Counted from the first letter of the stretch, positions 36,549 to 45,487 are shown. The stretch is DNA of 64,000 nt from Actinomadura flavalba DSM 45200 (GCF_000374305.1 NZ_KB894097.1:124001-188000), one strand, 5' to 3'. The notes: generated by a model from the sequence alone, not told the origin. Program-made: numbers and translations.

Positions 36549-39092
36549 CTACAGGCGCGGGTCCACCGGCTCGGACTCCAGCGCGAGCGTCGCGAAGACC
36601 GGCTGGTGCCGCCGCCACAGCGGCTCCCCGGCGGTCAGCCGGTCCAGCGCCTCGATGCCCAGCGCGTGCTCGCGCGTCGCCAGCGAGCGCTTGCGGCCGA
36701 GCGACCGCGCCCGCAGCCGCTCCAGGTGCTCGGGCTCGGTGTAGTCGGGGCCGTAGATGATGCGCAGGTACTCCCGGCCCCGGCACTTGAGGCCGGGCTG
36801 CACCCGGCGCCCGTCCGGCTCGGGGCCGAGCGGCTTGACGACCATGCCCTCGCCGCCGCCCGCCGTCAGCTCCTCCCACCACCGCGTCGCCGCGTCCTCC
36901 GCGTCCGCGTCGGCGAGGTCCACGACCCGGGACGCCGTCGCGGCCAGCAGGCCGGACGGGTCCGCCGCCGCCAGCCGCGCCGCCCGCTCCAGGTGCCACC
37001 GGTGGTCCTCGGCCACCGCCCACGTGCGGCCCTCGGCCGCGAGGATCTGGAACGGCGCGAGCCGGACGCCGTCCAGGCCGTCGGTGTCCCAGCAGTAGCG
37101 GGCGTAGGCGTCGCGGAACCGGGCCGCGTTGGCGGCGCGGGCGTCCACGCGGGCGGCCAGGCCGCCGACGTCCAGGCCGCGCGCGGCGGCGCGGGCCACC
37201 GCGTCCCGCGCGGCCGGGAGCGCGGCGCGGGCGGCGGCGCCCGTCGCCGCGTACTGGACGCGGATCAGCTCGCGGGCCTTCAGCGACCACGGCAGCAGCT
37301 CGGCGTCCAGGACGAGCCAGCCGGTGTCCAGCTCGTCCCACAGACCGGCCGCGTCCGCCGCCGCCCGCACCCGGTCCAGCACCGCCTCGGTGGTGGCCGG
37401 GTCGCGGAAGAAGGGGCGGCCGGTGCGGGTGTGGACGGCGCCGGTGGTGCCGTCGTCCACGCCGAACCGGGCCGCCGCGACCGCCGCGTCGCGGGTGACG
37501 ACGACGACCGCGCGCGAGCCCATGTGCTTCTCCTCGCACACGACCTGATCGACCCCCATGCTCCGGTACGCGGCGAACGCCTCCGCCGGGTGCTCCAGCA
37601 GGCCGGGCCGCGCCGACGTCGCGGCGGGCGCCATCGTCGGCGGCAGGTACACCAGCCAGCGCGGGTCGATCGCGAACCGGCTCATCACCTCCAGCGCCGC
37701 CATGGCGTTCTCCTCGCGCAGCGCGACGCGGCCGAGCAGCCGCGTCTCGACGCCGCCGACGCGCATGACGTCGTCGTAGGTGAGCCGGTCCGGCGCGCGG
37801 GCGTCCATCGCGCCGCCGCTCTCCAGCGGACGGACCGGCTCGTACCAGACCTTCTCGGCCGGGCGGGCGACCAGCTCGCCCTCCGGATAGCGCAGCGCCG
37901 TCAGGCTGCCGCCGAACACGACGCCGGTGTCCAGGCAGATCGTGTTGTTGATCCACTCGGCGCGCGGCACCGGCGTGTGCCCGTATACGACCGTCGCGGT
38001 GCCCCGGTACTCGTTCGCCCACGGGTAGCGGACGGGCAGGCCGTACGCGTCGGTCTCGCCCGTGGTGTCGCCGTACAGCGCGAAGGCGCGGACGCGGCCC
38101 GACGTGCGCCCGTGGTACGCCTCCTTCAGGCCCGCGTGCGCGACGACGAGCCGCCCGCCGTCCAGCACGTAGTGGCTGATCAGGCCGTCCATGAACTCCA
38201 GGGCGGCGGCGCGGAACTCCGCGGGTTCGGCGGCGAACTGCTCCAGCGACTCGGCCAGCCCGTGCGCGATCCGTGCCTTCCTGCCGCGCAGCACCCGCGC
38301 CAGCTTCGCCTCGTGGTTGCCCGAGACGCACAGCGCCGTCCCGGCCGCGACCATGCCCATGACGAGCCGCAGCACCCCCGGCGTGTCCGGGCCGCGATCC
38401 ACCAGGTCACCGACGAACACGGCGGTGCGCCCGCCGGGGTGGCGGGCCCCGGCCGGGCGGCCGAGCGCGTCGTGCTCGACGGCGTAGCCGAGGTCACCGA
38501 GCAGGCCGACGAGCTCGGCGCGGCAGCCGTGCACGTCACCGATGACGTCGAAGGGGCCGGTCAGCTCGCGGCGGTCGTTCCACGGCCGCTCGGGACGCAC
38601 CGTCACGGCGTCGATCTCCGCGACGTCGGTGAGCGTGTGCACGCGCTTGAACTCGCGGTGCAGCGACCGCAGCCCGCGCTTCAGCTCGCGGTGCTGGCGC
38701 GGCACGACGTGCGGCGGCAGACGGCGGCCTTCGGCGTTGCGGGCGGCGGCGACCTCGCGCGGCACGTCCAGCACGATCGCGCAGCTCAGCACGTCCTGCT
38801 CGCGGGCGAGGGCGCGCAGCGACTCGCGCGCCCTCGGCTGCACGTTGGTGGCGTCCACGACGGTCAGCAGGCCGCGCCGCAGCCGCGTCCGGACGATGTG
38901 GTGCAGCAGCTCGAACGCGTCGGCGGTGGCGGACTGGTCGTTCTCGTCGTCGCCGACCAGCGCCCGGCACGCGTCCGACGACACGACCTGCGTGGGCGTG
39001 AAGTGGCGGCGGGCGAAGTGCGACTTGCCCGAGCCGGTCACGCCGACCAGCACGACGAGCCCGTTGGCGGGGATCGGCAGTTCACGGCTCAT
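36549..39092 (-). CDS. pnkp: Polynucleotide kinase-phosphatase (RNA end healing/sealing)
   Basis: 847-residue three-domain enzyme that repairs broken RNA together with Hen1. Kinase at 1-170: P-loop GVTGSGKSHFARRH. Metallophosphoesterase about 185-420: GDVHG, GDLVDRG, GNHE, GHTPVPR. Ligase-like adenylyltransferase in the C-terminal half: EEKHMGSRAVV with the nucleotidyl Lys, GEGMVVKP, GLKCRGREYLR. Length is as in the Clostridium thermocellum family. ATG 39092 overlaps the hen1 stop as ATGA, so the two repair enzymes are made from one mRNA in order hen1-pnkp. Substrate is likely tRNA cut by ribotoxins. Confidence 0.95.
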   Translation of the reverse strand: MSRELPIPANGLVVLVGVTGSGKSHFARRHFTPTQVVSSDACRALVGDDENDQSATADAFELLHHIVRTRLRRGLLTVVDATNVQPRARESLRALAREQDVLSCAIVLDVPREVAAARNAEGRRLPPHVVPRQHRELKRGLRSLHREFKRVHTLTDVAEIDAVTVRPERPWNDRRELTGPFDVIGDVHGCRAELVGLLGDLGYAVEHDALGRPAGARHPGGRTAVFVGDLVDRGPDTPGVLRLVMGMVAAGTALCVSGNHEAKLARVLRGRKARIAHGLAESLEQFAAEPAEFRAAALEFMDGLISHYVLDGGRLVVAHAGLKEAYHGRTSGRVRAFALYGDTTGETDAYGLPVRYPWANEYRGTATVVYGHTPVPRAEWINNTICLDTGVVFGGSLTALRYPEGELVARPAEKVWYEPVRPLESGGAMDARAPDRLTYDDVMRVGGVETRLLGRVALREENAMAALEVMSRFAIDPRWLVYLPPTMAPAATSARPGLLEHPAEAFAAYRSMGVDQVVCEEKHMGSRAVVVVTRDAAVAAARFGVDDGTTGAVHTRTGRPFFRDPATTEAVLDRVRAAADAAGLWDELDTGWLVLDAELLPWSLKARELIRVQYAATGAAARAALPAARDAVARAAARGLDVGGLAARVDARAANAARFRDAYARYCWDTDGLDGVRLAPFQILAAEGRTWAVAEDHRWHLERAARLAAADPSGLLAATASRVVDLADADAEDAATRWWEELTAGGGEGMVVKPLGPEPDGRRVQPGLKCRGREYLRIIYGPDYTEPEHLERLRARSLGRKRSLATREHALGIEALDRLTAGEPLWRRHQPVFATLALESEPVDPRL

Positions 39093-40918
39093 CGGGTGAA
39101 GACCCCCATCTGGGTCGGCGCGCCGACCCGCTCGTCGTCGTCCCCGACGCCCTCGAAGCGCACCCGGTAGCCGTGCGCGGCGGCGACGCGCCCGGCCCAG
39201 GCGGCGAACTCGGCGCGCGTCCACTCGAACCGGTGGTCGGCGTGCCGGAACCCCGTCAGGCCCTCGTAGCGGACGTTGTACTCGGCGTTCGGCGTCGTCA
39301 CGACGACGACGCGGGGCCGCGCGTCACCGAACACGACGTCCTCGACGGCGCCCAGGCGCGGCGGGTCGACGTGCTCGATCACCTCCATGAGGACGGCGGC
39401 GTCGTACCCCTTGTAGCGCTCGTCGGCGTAGGTGAGGGCGCTCTGGAACACGTCCGCGACGCGGCCGCCCTCGCGGCGTCCGCGCCGCAACCGACGGTCG
39501 GCCGCCTCCAGCGCACGCCACGACACGTCCGTCGCGGCAACACACGTGAAGAAGTCGTCCTGAAGCAACCGCGCGACGAGCTTCCCACCACCGCACCCGA
39601 GATCGATGACCCGCGCCGCGTCCTCCCGCCGCAACACCGCGACGACGGCACCCAACCGCCGCTCCGCCAGCGAAACAGCCACCACCTCCCGCCCAGCGAC
39701 ACCCCCGACAGCACCAGAGGCGCTGCCGGTGTCGGAAGCAGCGTCGGCATCGGCGGCGGGGGCGGCATCCGAGGCAGCAGCACCGATGTCGGCGGGCACT
39801 GCGGCGTCGGCGTCGGCGGCGGCGGCGTCGGCGTCGGGGGCGCCGACTGCGGCACCGGGGGCGATGGCGGCGGCGAGGGCGGTGCCGGGGGCGGCGGCGA
39901 TGTCTGCGGGGGCGCCGACTGCGGCGGCGTCGGTGGCGCCGGAGGCTTCGTCGTCGTCGGGGGCGGCGGCGTCGGCGGCGGCGGCGGCGTCGGCGGTGTC
40001 GGGGGCGGCGGTGTCGGGGGCGGCGGTGTCGGGGGCGCCGGGGGCGATGGCGATGGCGGCGGCGTCGGGGGCGGGGGTGATGTCTGTGGGGGCGCCGATT
40101 GCGGCGGCGGCGGTAGGGGCGGTGTCGTCGGGGGTGGGGTCCTCGTCGAGGGTTGTGGGGTCGAGGGTTTCTTCGGTGGTGTCGTCGGTGTCGGCTAGGC
40201 GGGCGAAGGCCGTGCGGACCAGGGTGTGTCGGTCGTTGAGGTAGCGGCGGGTGATCGGGCCGCGCTCGGGGTGCGCGGTGAGCCAGCCGGTGCCCGCGCG
40301 CAGGAGCTTGTCCACCTCGTCGGGTGCGAGCCAGTAGTGCTTGGCCTCGTCCAGGACGGGCAGCAGGACGTAGAGCTGGTTGAGGGCGTCGGCGAGGCGG
40401 AGTTCTCCGCGCAGCGTCAGGTTCAGGTGACGCGAGTCGCCCCAGTCCGGGAACGCCGGGTCGAGCGGGACGGTCGTCGCGGTCACGTCCCAGCCGAGCG
40501 GGCCGAAGAACCGCTCCGCGCGCTCGGGGCCGCCCCGGCACGGCAGCGACGGCAGCGTGATCTCCAGCGGCAGCGCGGCGGCGGCCAGCTCCGGGCGGGC
40601 GTCGCAGCGGCCCCGCATCGCCGTGCGGAACACGCCCGCCATGGCCGACGCCAGCAGCGACGACGCCGCGTACGGCCGGTCGTTCACGTACTGGCCAAGG
40701 GAGAAGTCCGGTGTGTTCCGGGCGCGGGTGCGGACGAGACCGACCGGGTCGACCTCCAGCAGCAGCGCGGCCGTGCAGCGTTCGGGCGCCGCGTCCGGGA
40801 AGAACACGTGCGCGGTGCCGAACGCGCGGTCGAAGCGCTGCACCCGGTCCGGATGCTTGTGCAGCAGGAAGCCGAGGTCGGTCGCCGGCGGCGCGGTCGT
40901 GGAGATCGTCAGGAGCAC
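39089..40918 (-). CDS. hen1: 3'-terminal RNA ribose 2'-O-methyltransferase Hen1, with large insert
   Basis: Methylates the 2'-OH at the 3' end of cleaved RNA before sealing, protecting the repair junction. 609 residues, against about 460-480 in the family. N-terminal Hen1 domain (1-240) includes LGFLLHKHPDRVQ and SLGQYVNDRPYAASSLL. The methyltransferase domain (410-609) has VIDLGCGGGKLV, MEVIEHVDPPRL and HADHRFEWTR, which supply the SAM site and the Glu/His metal ligands. Residues about 243-408 are an Ala/Asp/Pro/Gly-rich repeat insert linking the domains. GTG 40918. First gene of hen1-pnkp. Confidence 0.94.
   Translation of the reverse strand: MLLTISTTAPPATDLGFLLHKHPDRVQRFDRAFGTAHVFFPDAAPERCTAALLLEVDPVGLVRTRARNTPDFSLGQYVNDRPYAASSLLASAMAGVFRTAMRGRCDARPELAAAALPLEITLPSLPCRGGPERAERFFGPLGWDVTATTVPLDPAFPDWGDSRHLNLTLRGELRLADALNQLYVLLPVLDEAKHYWLAPDEVDKLLRAGTGWLTAHPERGPITRRYLNDRHTLVRTAFARLADTDDTTEETLDPTTLDEDPTPDDTAPTAAAAIGAPTDITPAPDAAAIAIAPGAPDTAAPDTAAPDTADAAAAADAAAPDDDEASGATDAAAVGAPADIAAAPGTALAAAIAPGAAVGAPDADAAAADADAAVPADIGAAASDAAPAADADAASDTGSASGAVGGVAGREVVAVSLAERRLGAVVAVLRREDAARVIDLGCGGGKLVARLLQDDFFTCVAATDVSWRALEAADRRLRRGRREGGRVADVFQSALTYADERYKGYDAAVLMEVIEHVDPPRLGAVEDVVFGDARPRVVVVTTPNAEYNVRYEGLTGFRHADHRFEWTRAEFAAWAGRVAAAHGYRVRFEGVGDDDERVGAPTQMGVFTR
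39695..40192. repeat. Low-complexity repeat tract coding the Hen1 linker
   Basis: About 500 bases of GC-skewed short repeats; best is CGGCGGTGTCGGGGG repeated three times at 39991-40035 followed by further G5 runs. The plus strand is G-rich with four G5 runs in under 50 bases, so quadruplex formation is possible. In the hen1 frame it codes for Ala/Asp/Pro repeats. Confidence 0.8.
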
Positions 40919-40961
40919 CCGGTCAGTGTGGCCGAGCCCGGGCCGCCGCGACCATCGCTTT

Positions 40962-41891
40962 TCAGGCGTCCGGGCCGCTGAGGAACCGCGCCCGCCGGTC
41001 GAACGGCCACGCGTTCGCCGTGCAGCCGTTCAGTCCCTCGTGCTGCGTCTGCATCACCGGCGCCGCGCGTCCCTCGCCGGGGCACGCCATCGCCTTGAGG
41101 CCGAGCCGCCGCCCCATCTCGTGGTTGAGGACGTAGGCGCGGTGCTCGGCGGGCTGGGCGTCGAAGGGGCTCTCCGGAACCGCCCAGCGGTGCAGGTTCA
41201 GGACGATCTGCCGTCCGGCCGTGCAGTTCGCCGCGCCCTCGGTGCGGATCTTGTAGGCGCTGCACAGCTTCTCCGTCGTCTGCGCCGACGCGAGCCGCAC
41301 CACGAAGTCGGGCGAACTGCGCACACGCTGGAACGTGCGGCGCCCACCGGCCGTCCAGCCGCGCGGGCCGCCGAGAATCCGTTCGACCTCCTGCGCGAAC
41401 GCGACCGGGCCGCGGCCGATGCCGCCCTCCACCTCGACGGCGTAACGCAGCACCCGCCCGCCGGTCCCGCCGGGCTTGCCGGTGCCGGGAACCCGGTGGA
41501 ACGTGCCGCTGCCCCCTTCGGGCAGGGTCGCGGCGGTGCCGGACGGCCGGGCGCTGACGGTCGCGGGCGCGCTGAGCGGCATGTCGATGTCGGCGCCGCT
41601 CGTGACGACGCCCGCCGCCACGAGCGCGACGACGCCGGTCACCGCGATGGCGCCGAACGTCCCGACCGTGACGACGAGATGCCGGATGCGGCTGCGCCGC
41701 GCGCCCTCGAACGCGCGGTCGAGGTCGCCGCCGATGCCCTGGAGCGCGTCGACGGCGAAGGGGTCGTCGCGGTACTCGGGCACGGCGTCGAACACGCCCG
41801 GTTCCTGCGACATCGGGCGCTGCGGGGGAGTCGCGCCACGGCGGTGCGAGTTGACGCGCCGCCGTCCGGGACCACGTTGAGGGGGCTGCAT
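40962..41891 (-). CDS. DUF3152 protein with altered HExxH site
   Basis: 309 residues. Cytoplasmic N-terminus, one membrane span (HLVVTVGTFGAIAVTGVVAL, about 76-102), then an extracellular DUF3152 domain (about 135-309) with RYAVEVEGGI, FAQEVERILGGPRGW, ANCTAGRQIVLNLHRW. The zinc-protease-like site that normally reads HEVGHxLGH here reads HEMGRRLGL, so the second and third histidines are replaced. CPGEGRAAPVMQTQHEGLNG and CTANAWPF follow as usual. Start unclear: ATG 41891 has no good ribosome site, and ATG 41813 (MSQEPGVFDAV) is an alternative. Confidence 0.82.
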   Translation of the reverse strand: MQPPQRGPGRRRVNSHRRGATPPQRPMSQEPGVFDAVPEYRDDPFAVDALQGIGGDLDRAFEGARRSRIRHLVVTVGTFGAIAVTGVVALVAAGVVTSGADIDMPLSAPATVSARPSGTAATLPEGGSGTFHRVPGTGKPGGTGGRVLRYAVEVEGGIGRGPVAFAQEVERILGGPRGWTAGGRRTFQRVRSSPDFVVRLASAQTTEKLCSAYKIRTEGAANCTAGRQIVLNLHRWAVPESPFDAQPAEHRAYVLNHEMGRRLGLKAMACPGEGRAAPVMQTQHEGLNGCTANAWPFDRRARFLSGPDA

Positions 41892-42009
41892 GGCGCAGTT
41901 CAGCATGCCAGATGCACGGGCCTGCGATGATCAGATCGGAGGGTCCGGTCGCGCCATAAATCCGTGGCACGGTCCCATCCGGCTCCCCCGCCGTCGGGAA
42001 GCACGGTTG

Positions 42010-42051
42010 CCGCCGGGGCCCTCGCGGCGCGGCGCGAGGGCCCCGGCGGCG
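42010..42051 (-). terminator. Terminator of tal
   Basis: Perfect 18-bp arms (42010-42027, 42034-42051) with a 6-base loop, 16 bases past the tal stop; one of the strongest hairpins of the window. Confidence 0.85.
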
Positions 42052-42066
42052 GCGTCCGGGCGGACG

Positions 42067-43194
42067 TCAGAGGGCGGGCGCGGCGTTCTCGTACTCCTGG
42101 AACACCTTGCCGATGCGGCGGTGCAGCTCCTCCCAGTCGGCGACGAACCCGTCGATGCCCTGCTGCTCCAGGCTCCGCGCGATCTCCTCGTAGGAGATGC
42201 CGAACTCGGCCAGCTTGTCGACCAGGTCGCGCGAGGTCGCGTAGTGCTCGTCGGCGGGCCGGCTGAGCGGGCCGCCGTGCGTGGCGACCGCGTCCAGCGT
42301 GTGCGCCGGCATCGTGTTGATGGTGCCGGGGATCGCCAGCGCGGTCACGTAGCGGGCCTTGTGGAAGCGGTCGTCCTTGACGGCGGTGGACGCCCACAGC
42401 AGCCGCTGCGGGCGCGCGCCGCGGTCGGCGAGGATGCGCCAGCGCGGCGAGTCCATCGTCTCGCGGTAGATCTGGTGCGCGAGCCGGGCGTTGGCGATGG
42501 CCGTCTGCCCCCGGAGCCGCTCGGCCTCGGGCGAGTCCGCCTGCTCCAGCAGCTCGTCGACCGCGCGGTCGAGCCGGGAGATGTAGAACGACGCGACCGA
42601 GGAGATCTGCGACGGGTCGGTCCCGGCCGCGACGGCGCGCTCCAGCCCGGTCAGGTACGCGTCGATGACCTCGCGGTAACGGTCCAGCGAGATGATCACG
42701 GTGGCGTTGACGCTGATGCCGCGCGCGACCAGCTCGGTGATGGCCGGCAGGCCCTCGGTGGTCGACGGGACCTTCACCATGACGTTCGGGCGGCTGACCA
42801 GCCAGGACAGCAGCCGGCCCTCGGCCACGGTCCGCGCGGTGTCGCGCGCGTAGCGGGGGTCGACCTCGATGGAGACCCAGCCGTCGCGCCCGCCGGTGGA
42901 CCGGTACACCGGCTCCAGCAGGTCGGCGGCCTGGCGGACGTCCATGACCGTCAGCATCCGGACCGCCTCCGGCCCGGTGACGCCGATGCCGCCCATGAGG
43001 CGCAGGCGGTCCTCGTAGTCGTCGGTCTCGGTCAGCGCCGCCGAGAAGATCGACGGGTTGGTCGTGACCCCGGTGACGTTGTACGTGGAGATGAGGTCCG
43101 TGAGGTTGCCGGACTCCAGCCGCTTCCTGCTGATGTCGTCCAGGTACAGCGAGACCCCGCGCTCGGCGAGACGTGCGGTGTTGCGGTTGCTCAT
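42067..43194 (-). CDS. tal: Transaldolase
   Basis: Transfers a dihydroxyacetone unit between sugar phosphates in the non-oxidative pentose phosphate pathway. 375 residues of the long actinobacterial/cyanobacterial type: GVSLYLDDISRKRLESGNL, VTTNPSIFSAAL, VSIEVDPRYARDT, NVMVKVPSTTEGLPAI with the Schiff-base Lys, NATVIISLDRY, LLWASTAVKD. ATG 43194 follows GGAAGG. Stands alone, without the tkt, zwf, opcA and pgi genes that flank tal in most actinomycetes, so it is probably an extra or displaced copy linked to the sugar block. Confidence 0.95.
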   Translation of the reverse strand: MSNRNTARLAERGVSLYLDDISRKRLESGNLTDLISTYNVTGVTTNPSIFSAALTETDDYEDRLRLMGGIGVTGPEAVRMLTVMDVRQAADLLEPVYRSTGGRDGWVSIEVDPRYARDTARTVAEGRLLSWLVSRPNVMVKVPSTTEGLPAITELVARGISVNATVIISLDRYREVIDAYLTGLERAVAAGTDPSQISSVASFYISRLDRAVDELLEQADSPEAERLRGQTAIANARLAHQIYRETMDSPRWRILADRGARPQRLLWASTAVKDDRFHKARYVTALAIPGTINTMPAHTLDAVATHGGPLSRPADEHYATSRDLVDKLAEFGISYEEIARSLEQQGIDGFVADWEELHRRIGKVFQEYENAAPAL

Positions 43195-43446
43195 GTGCTT
43201 GCCTTCCCTGCGTTGGGTGCACGACGGACGCGGCGCGCCCGCCGTGCGCGTCGGATGACCGACGAGATGGCTCGGGGACCGACGCATGATCGGCTTGGGG
43301 ATTTTTTTGGGGCCCGGGAACGTACCGGGTTGCCGCCGTGGTGACGGCCTTGAGAGTCGCGCGCCGGGCGACGGTCCTCCGTCGTTGCCTCGGCCGGGCG
43401 ATGGTGGTCCTGTTCCGGTGCCCGTACGGGTCCGGCGACCTTTGCC

Positions 43447-43620
43447 ATGACTACTGACAGTGATATTAACGCTACGCAACGTCTTTGGCTAGAGGAACAC
43501 GCCGAAACGTTTGCCGAGGTAGAGAGGCTGGCATGGATCAGCCCGCCTCCTCGGACGATCACGTTGCGTAGCGATGATCACGCGGCGTCACCGGCGGGGC
43601 GGACACGCGCTGCACCGTAA
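43447..43620 (+). CDS. Putative 57-residue ORF in a low-GC island
   Basis: ATG 43447 to TAA 43620; product starts MTTDSDINATQRLWLEEHAE and continues TFAEVERLAWISPPPRTITL. A predicted amphipathic helix (WLEEHAETFAEVERL) is the only visible structure. Third-position GC is near half, unlike every neighbour, and TAA is rare here. No clear ribosome site. It spans both arms of a 13-bp inverted repeat. It may be foreign, a leader, or non-coding. The gap 43195-43446 in front shows no other gene. Confidence 0.3.
   Translation: MTTDSDINATQRLWLEEHAETFAEVERLAWISPPPRTITLRSDDHAASPAGRTRAAP
43470..43573. repeat. 13-bp perfect inverted repeat around a low-GC island
   Basis: CGCTACGCAACGT (43470-43482) and ACGTTGCGTAGCG (43561-43573), 78 bases apart. 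The inside is A+T-richer and holds AAACGTTT. Could be paired operator sites, a long RNA stem or the ends of a tiny element. No matching target duplication was seen. Confidence 0.75.
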
Positions 43621-43665
43621 ATCCGTGGCGCGACCCCGGCCCGGGCCGCACAATCGGGAGGCACG

Positions 43666-44481
43666 ATGAGCAGACACCCCCGCCGCGCCGTGGCCGAGCA
43701 GACCGTGACGATCCTCGACACCGGGCGCTACCGCGCCCCGTCCGGGCACGACGTCGACCTGTCGGACGCGCTCGCGGCCAGCGTGCGCGGCACCGTCCTG
43801 CACCGCCCGGCCGAGCCGGTGCCCGCGATCCCGCCGCCGGGCGCGGCGGGCCGCGTCGAGGTGACCGGCGAGACGACCCTGGCCGCCGCCCGCCGCCTGG
43901 GCGGTGACGGCACCGTCCCGCTCGCGCTCAACTTCGCGTCCGCGAAGAACCCGGGCGGCGGCTTCCGCAACGGCGCGCACGCGCAGGAGGAGGGGCTGGC
44001 CCGCTCGTCGGGCCTGTACGCGTCCCTGCGCGCGGCGCCGGAGTACTACGCGTTCCACCGCGCCCAGGGCGACCTGCTCTACAGCGACCACATGATCTAC
44101 TCGCCGTCGGTCCCGGTGTTCCGCGACGACGCGGGCACGCTGCTGGACCACCCGTACCCGGTGGCGTTCCTGACGTCCCCGGCACCGAACCGGGGCGCGA
44201 TCCGCGACCCGGCGCACGCCGCGCGGGTCTCCGGGGCGCTGGCGCGGCGCGCGCACCGGGTGCTCGCGACGGCGCTGCACCACGGCCACGCGTCGATCGT
44301 CCTCGGCGCGTGGGGCTGCGGCGTCTTCCGCAACGACCCGCGCGAGGTGGCCGAAACGTTCGCCGGGCTGCTCGGCGGCCCCTTCGCGCACCGTTTCGGC
44401 CACGTCGTCTTCGCCGTCTGGGACACCGCCGCCGGTGCCCCGCGCCACACGGCGTTCGCCGAGGTCTTCGCCCCGGCGTGA
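43666..44481 (+). CDS. TIGR02452/bacterial PARG-like protein
   Basis: 271 residues. Macrodomain-type protein with the PARG signature: NFASAKNPGGGFRNGAHAQE followed by EGLARSSGLYASL, giving GGG-(x)7-QEE with the catalytic Glu pair. N-terminal MSRHPRRAVAEQTV and later VLGAWGCGVFRNDP fit the TIGR02452 family. Likely removes ADP-ribose from proteins or nucleic acids. ATG 43666 follows GGGAGG. No ADP-ribosyltransferase is adjacent; the upstream inverted-repeat island may regulate it. Convergent with the LLM gene 4 bases later. Confidence 0.88.
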   Translation: MSRHPRRAVAEQTVTILDTGRYRAPSGHDVDLSDALAASVRGTVLHRPAEPVPAIPPPGAAGRVEVTGETTLAAARRLGGDGTVPLALNFASAKNPGGGFRNGAHAQEEGLARSSGLYASLRAAPEYYAFHRAQGDLLYSDHMIYSPSVPVFRDDAGTLLDHPYPVAFLTSPAPNRGAIRDPAHAARVSGALARRAHRVLATALHHGHASIVLGAWGCGVFRNDPREVAETFAGLLGGPFAHRFGHVVFAVWDTAAGAPRHTAFAEVFAPA

Positions 44482-44485
44482 CCGC

Positions 44486-45412
44486 TCAGAGCTTGTCGAG
44501 CACCTCGAAGGCCAGCAGTTCGAGGTGGTTCAGGTCGTCGAGGTCGAGCACCTGGAGGTAGACGCACTCGGTGCCCGCGTCGGCGAAGCGGCGCAGCTTG
44601 TCCAGCAGTTCGGCCGGCGTGCCCGCCAGGCCGTTCTCGCGGAGTTCGGCGGGCTCGCGGCCGATCGCGGCGGCGCGGCGGGCGATCTCGTCCTCGTCCC
44701 GGCCGCAGCAGACGACCTGCGCGGCCGAGTAGACCATGGGCGCGGTGCGCCCGGCGGCCTCGACGGCGGCGCGGACGCGGCCGTAGGCGGCCACCGTGTC
44801 GTCCAGGGTGTGGAACGGGACGTTGTACTCGTCGGCGTAGGCGGCGGCGAGGCGCGGGGTGCGCTTGGCGCCGAAACCGCCGATGATCACCGGCGGGCCC
44901 TCGGGCCGGACGGGCTTGGGCAGCGCCGGGGAGTCCTTCAGGGTGTAGTGGGCGCCGTCGAAGTCGAACGTCTCGCCCTCCGGCGTGCGCCAGAGGCCGG
45001 TGCAGATCCGGAGCTGCTCCTCCAGCCGCTCGAAGCGCTCGTTCAGGCTGGGGAACGGGATGCCGTAGGCGGTGTGCTCGGCCTCGAACCAGCCGGTCCC
45101 GATGCCGAAGTCGACGCGTCCGCCGCTCATCCGGTCGACCTGGGCGACGGAGATCGCGAGCGGTCCCGGATAGCGGAACGTCGCCGCCGTCATCAGCGTG
45201 CCGAGCCGGACGCGGCTCGTCTCCCGGGCGAGGGCGCCGAGCGTGATCCAGGCGTCCGACGGTCCCGGCGTTCCCGCCACGTCCCCCATCTTGAGGTAGT
45301 GGTCGGAGCGGAAGAAGGCGTCGAACCCGAGATCCTCGGTCGCCTTGGCGACGGACAGCAGTGTCTCGTAGCTGGCCCCCTGCTGGGGCTCGGTGAAGAT
45401 CCGAAGGCGCAT
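44486..45412 (-). CDS. LLM-class, probably F420-dependent oxidoreductase
   Basis: 308-residue luciferase-like TIM barrel: MRLRIFTEPQQGASYETLLS, FDAFFRSDHYLKMGD, VRLGTLMTAATFRYPGPLAI, GRVDFGIGTGWFEAEHTAYG, PSLNERFERLEEQLRI, PPVIIGGFGAKRTPRLAAAY. These match actinobacterial F420 enzymes such as TIGR03560-type proteins. ATG 45412. Follows the small peptide gene on the same strand, but a strong terminator lies between. Substrate unknown. Confidence 0.88.
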   Translation of the reverse strand: MRLRIFTEPQQGASYETLLSVAKATEDLGFDAFFRSDHYLKMGDVAGTPGPSDAWITLGALARETSRVRLGTLMTAATFRYPGPLAISVAQVDRMSGGRVDFGIGTGWFEAEHTAYGIPFPSLNERFERLEEQLRICTGLWRTPEGETFDFDGAHYTLKDSPALPKPVRPEGPPVIIGGFGAKRTPRLAAAYADEYNVPFHTLDDTVAAYGRVRAAVEAAGRTAPMVYSAAQVVCCGRDEDEIARRAAAIGREPAELRENGLAGTPAELLDKLRRFADAGTECVYLQVLDLDDLNHLELLAFEVLDKL

Positions 45413-45487
45413 GTCCCCATCTTGGTACGCGCGCCGCCCGGGCCGCGCCACCGGGGGGCGTGTCGCCCCCGCGGGGAGTGGAGGGTT

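Noticed and set aside
41957..43629. Shared 12-mer TAAATCCGTGGC at 41957-41968 and 43618-43629 flanking tal as a direct repeat
   Set aside because: It is too short to prove an insertion, and no inverted ends or transposase accompany it. It might be a common promoter word.
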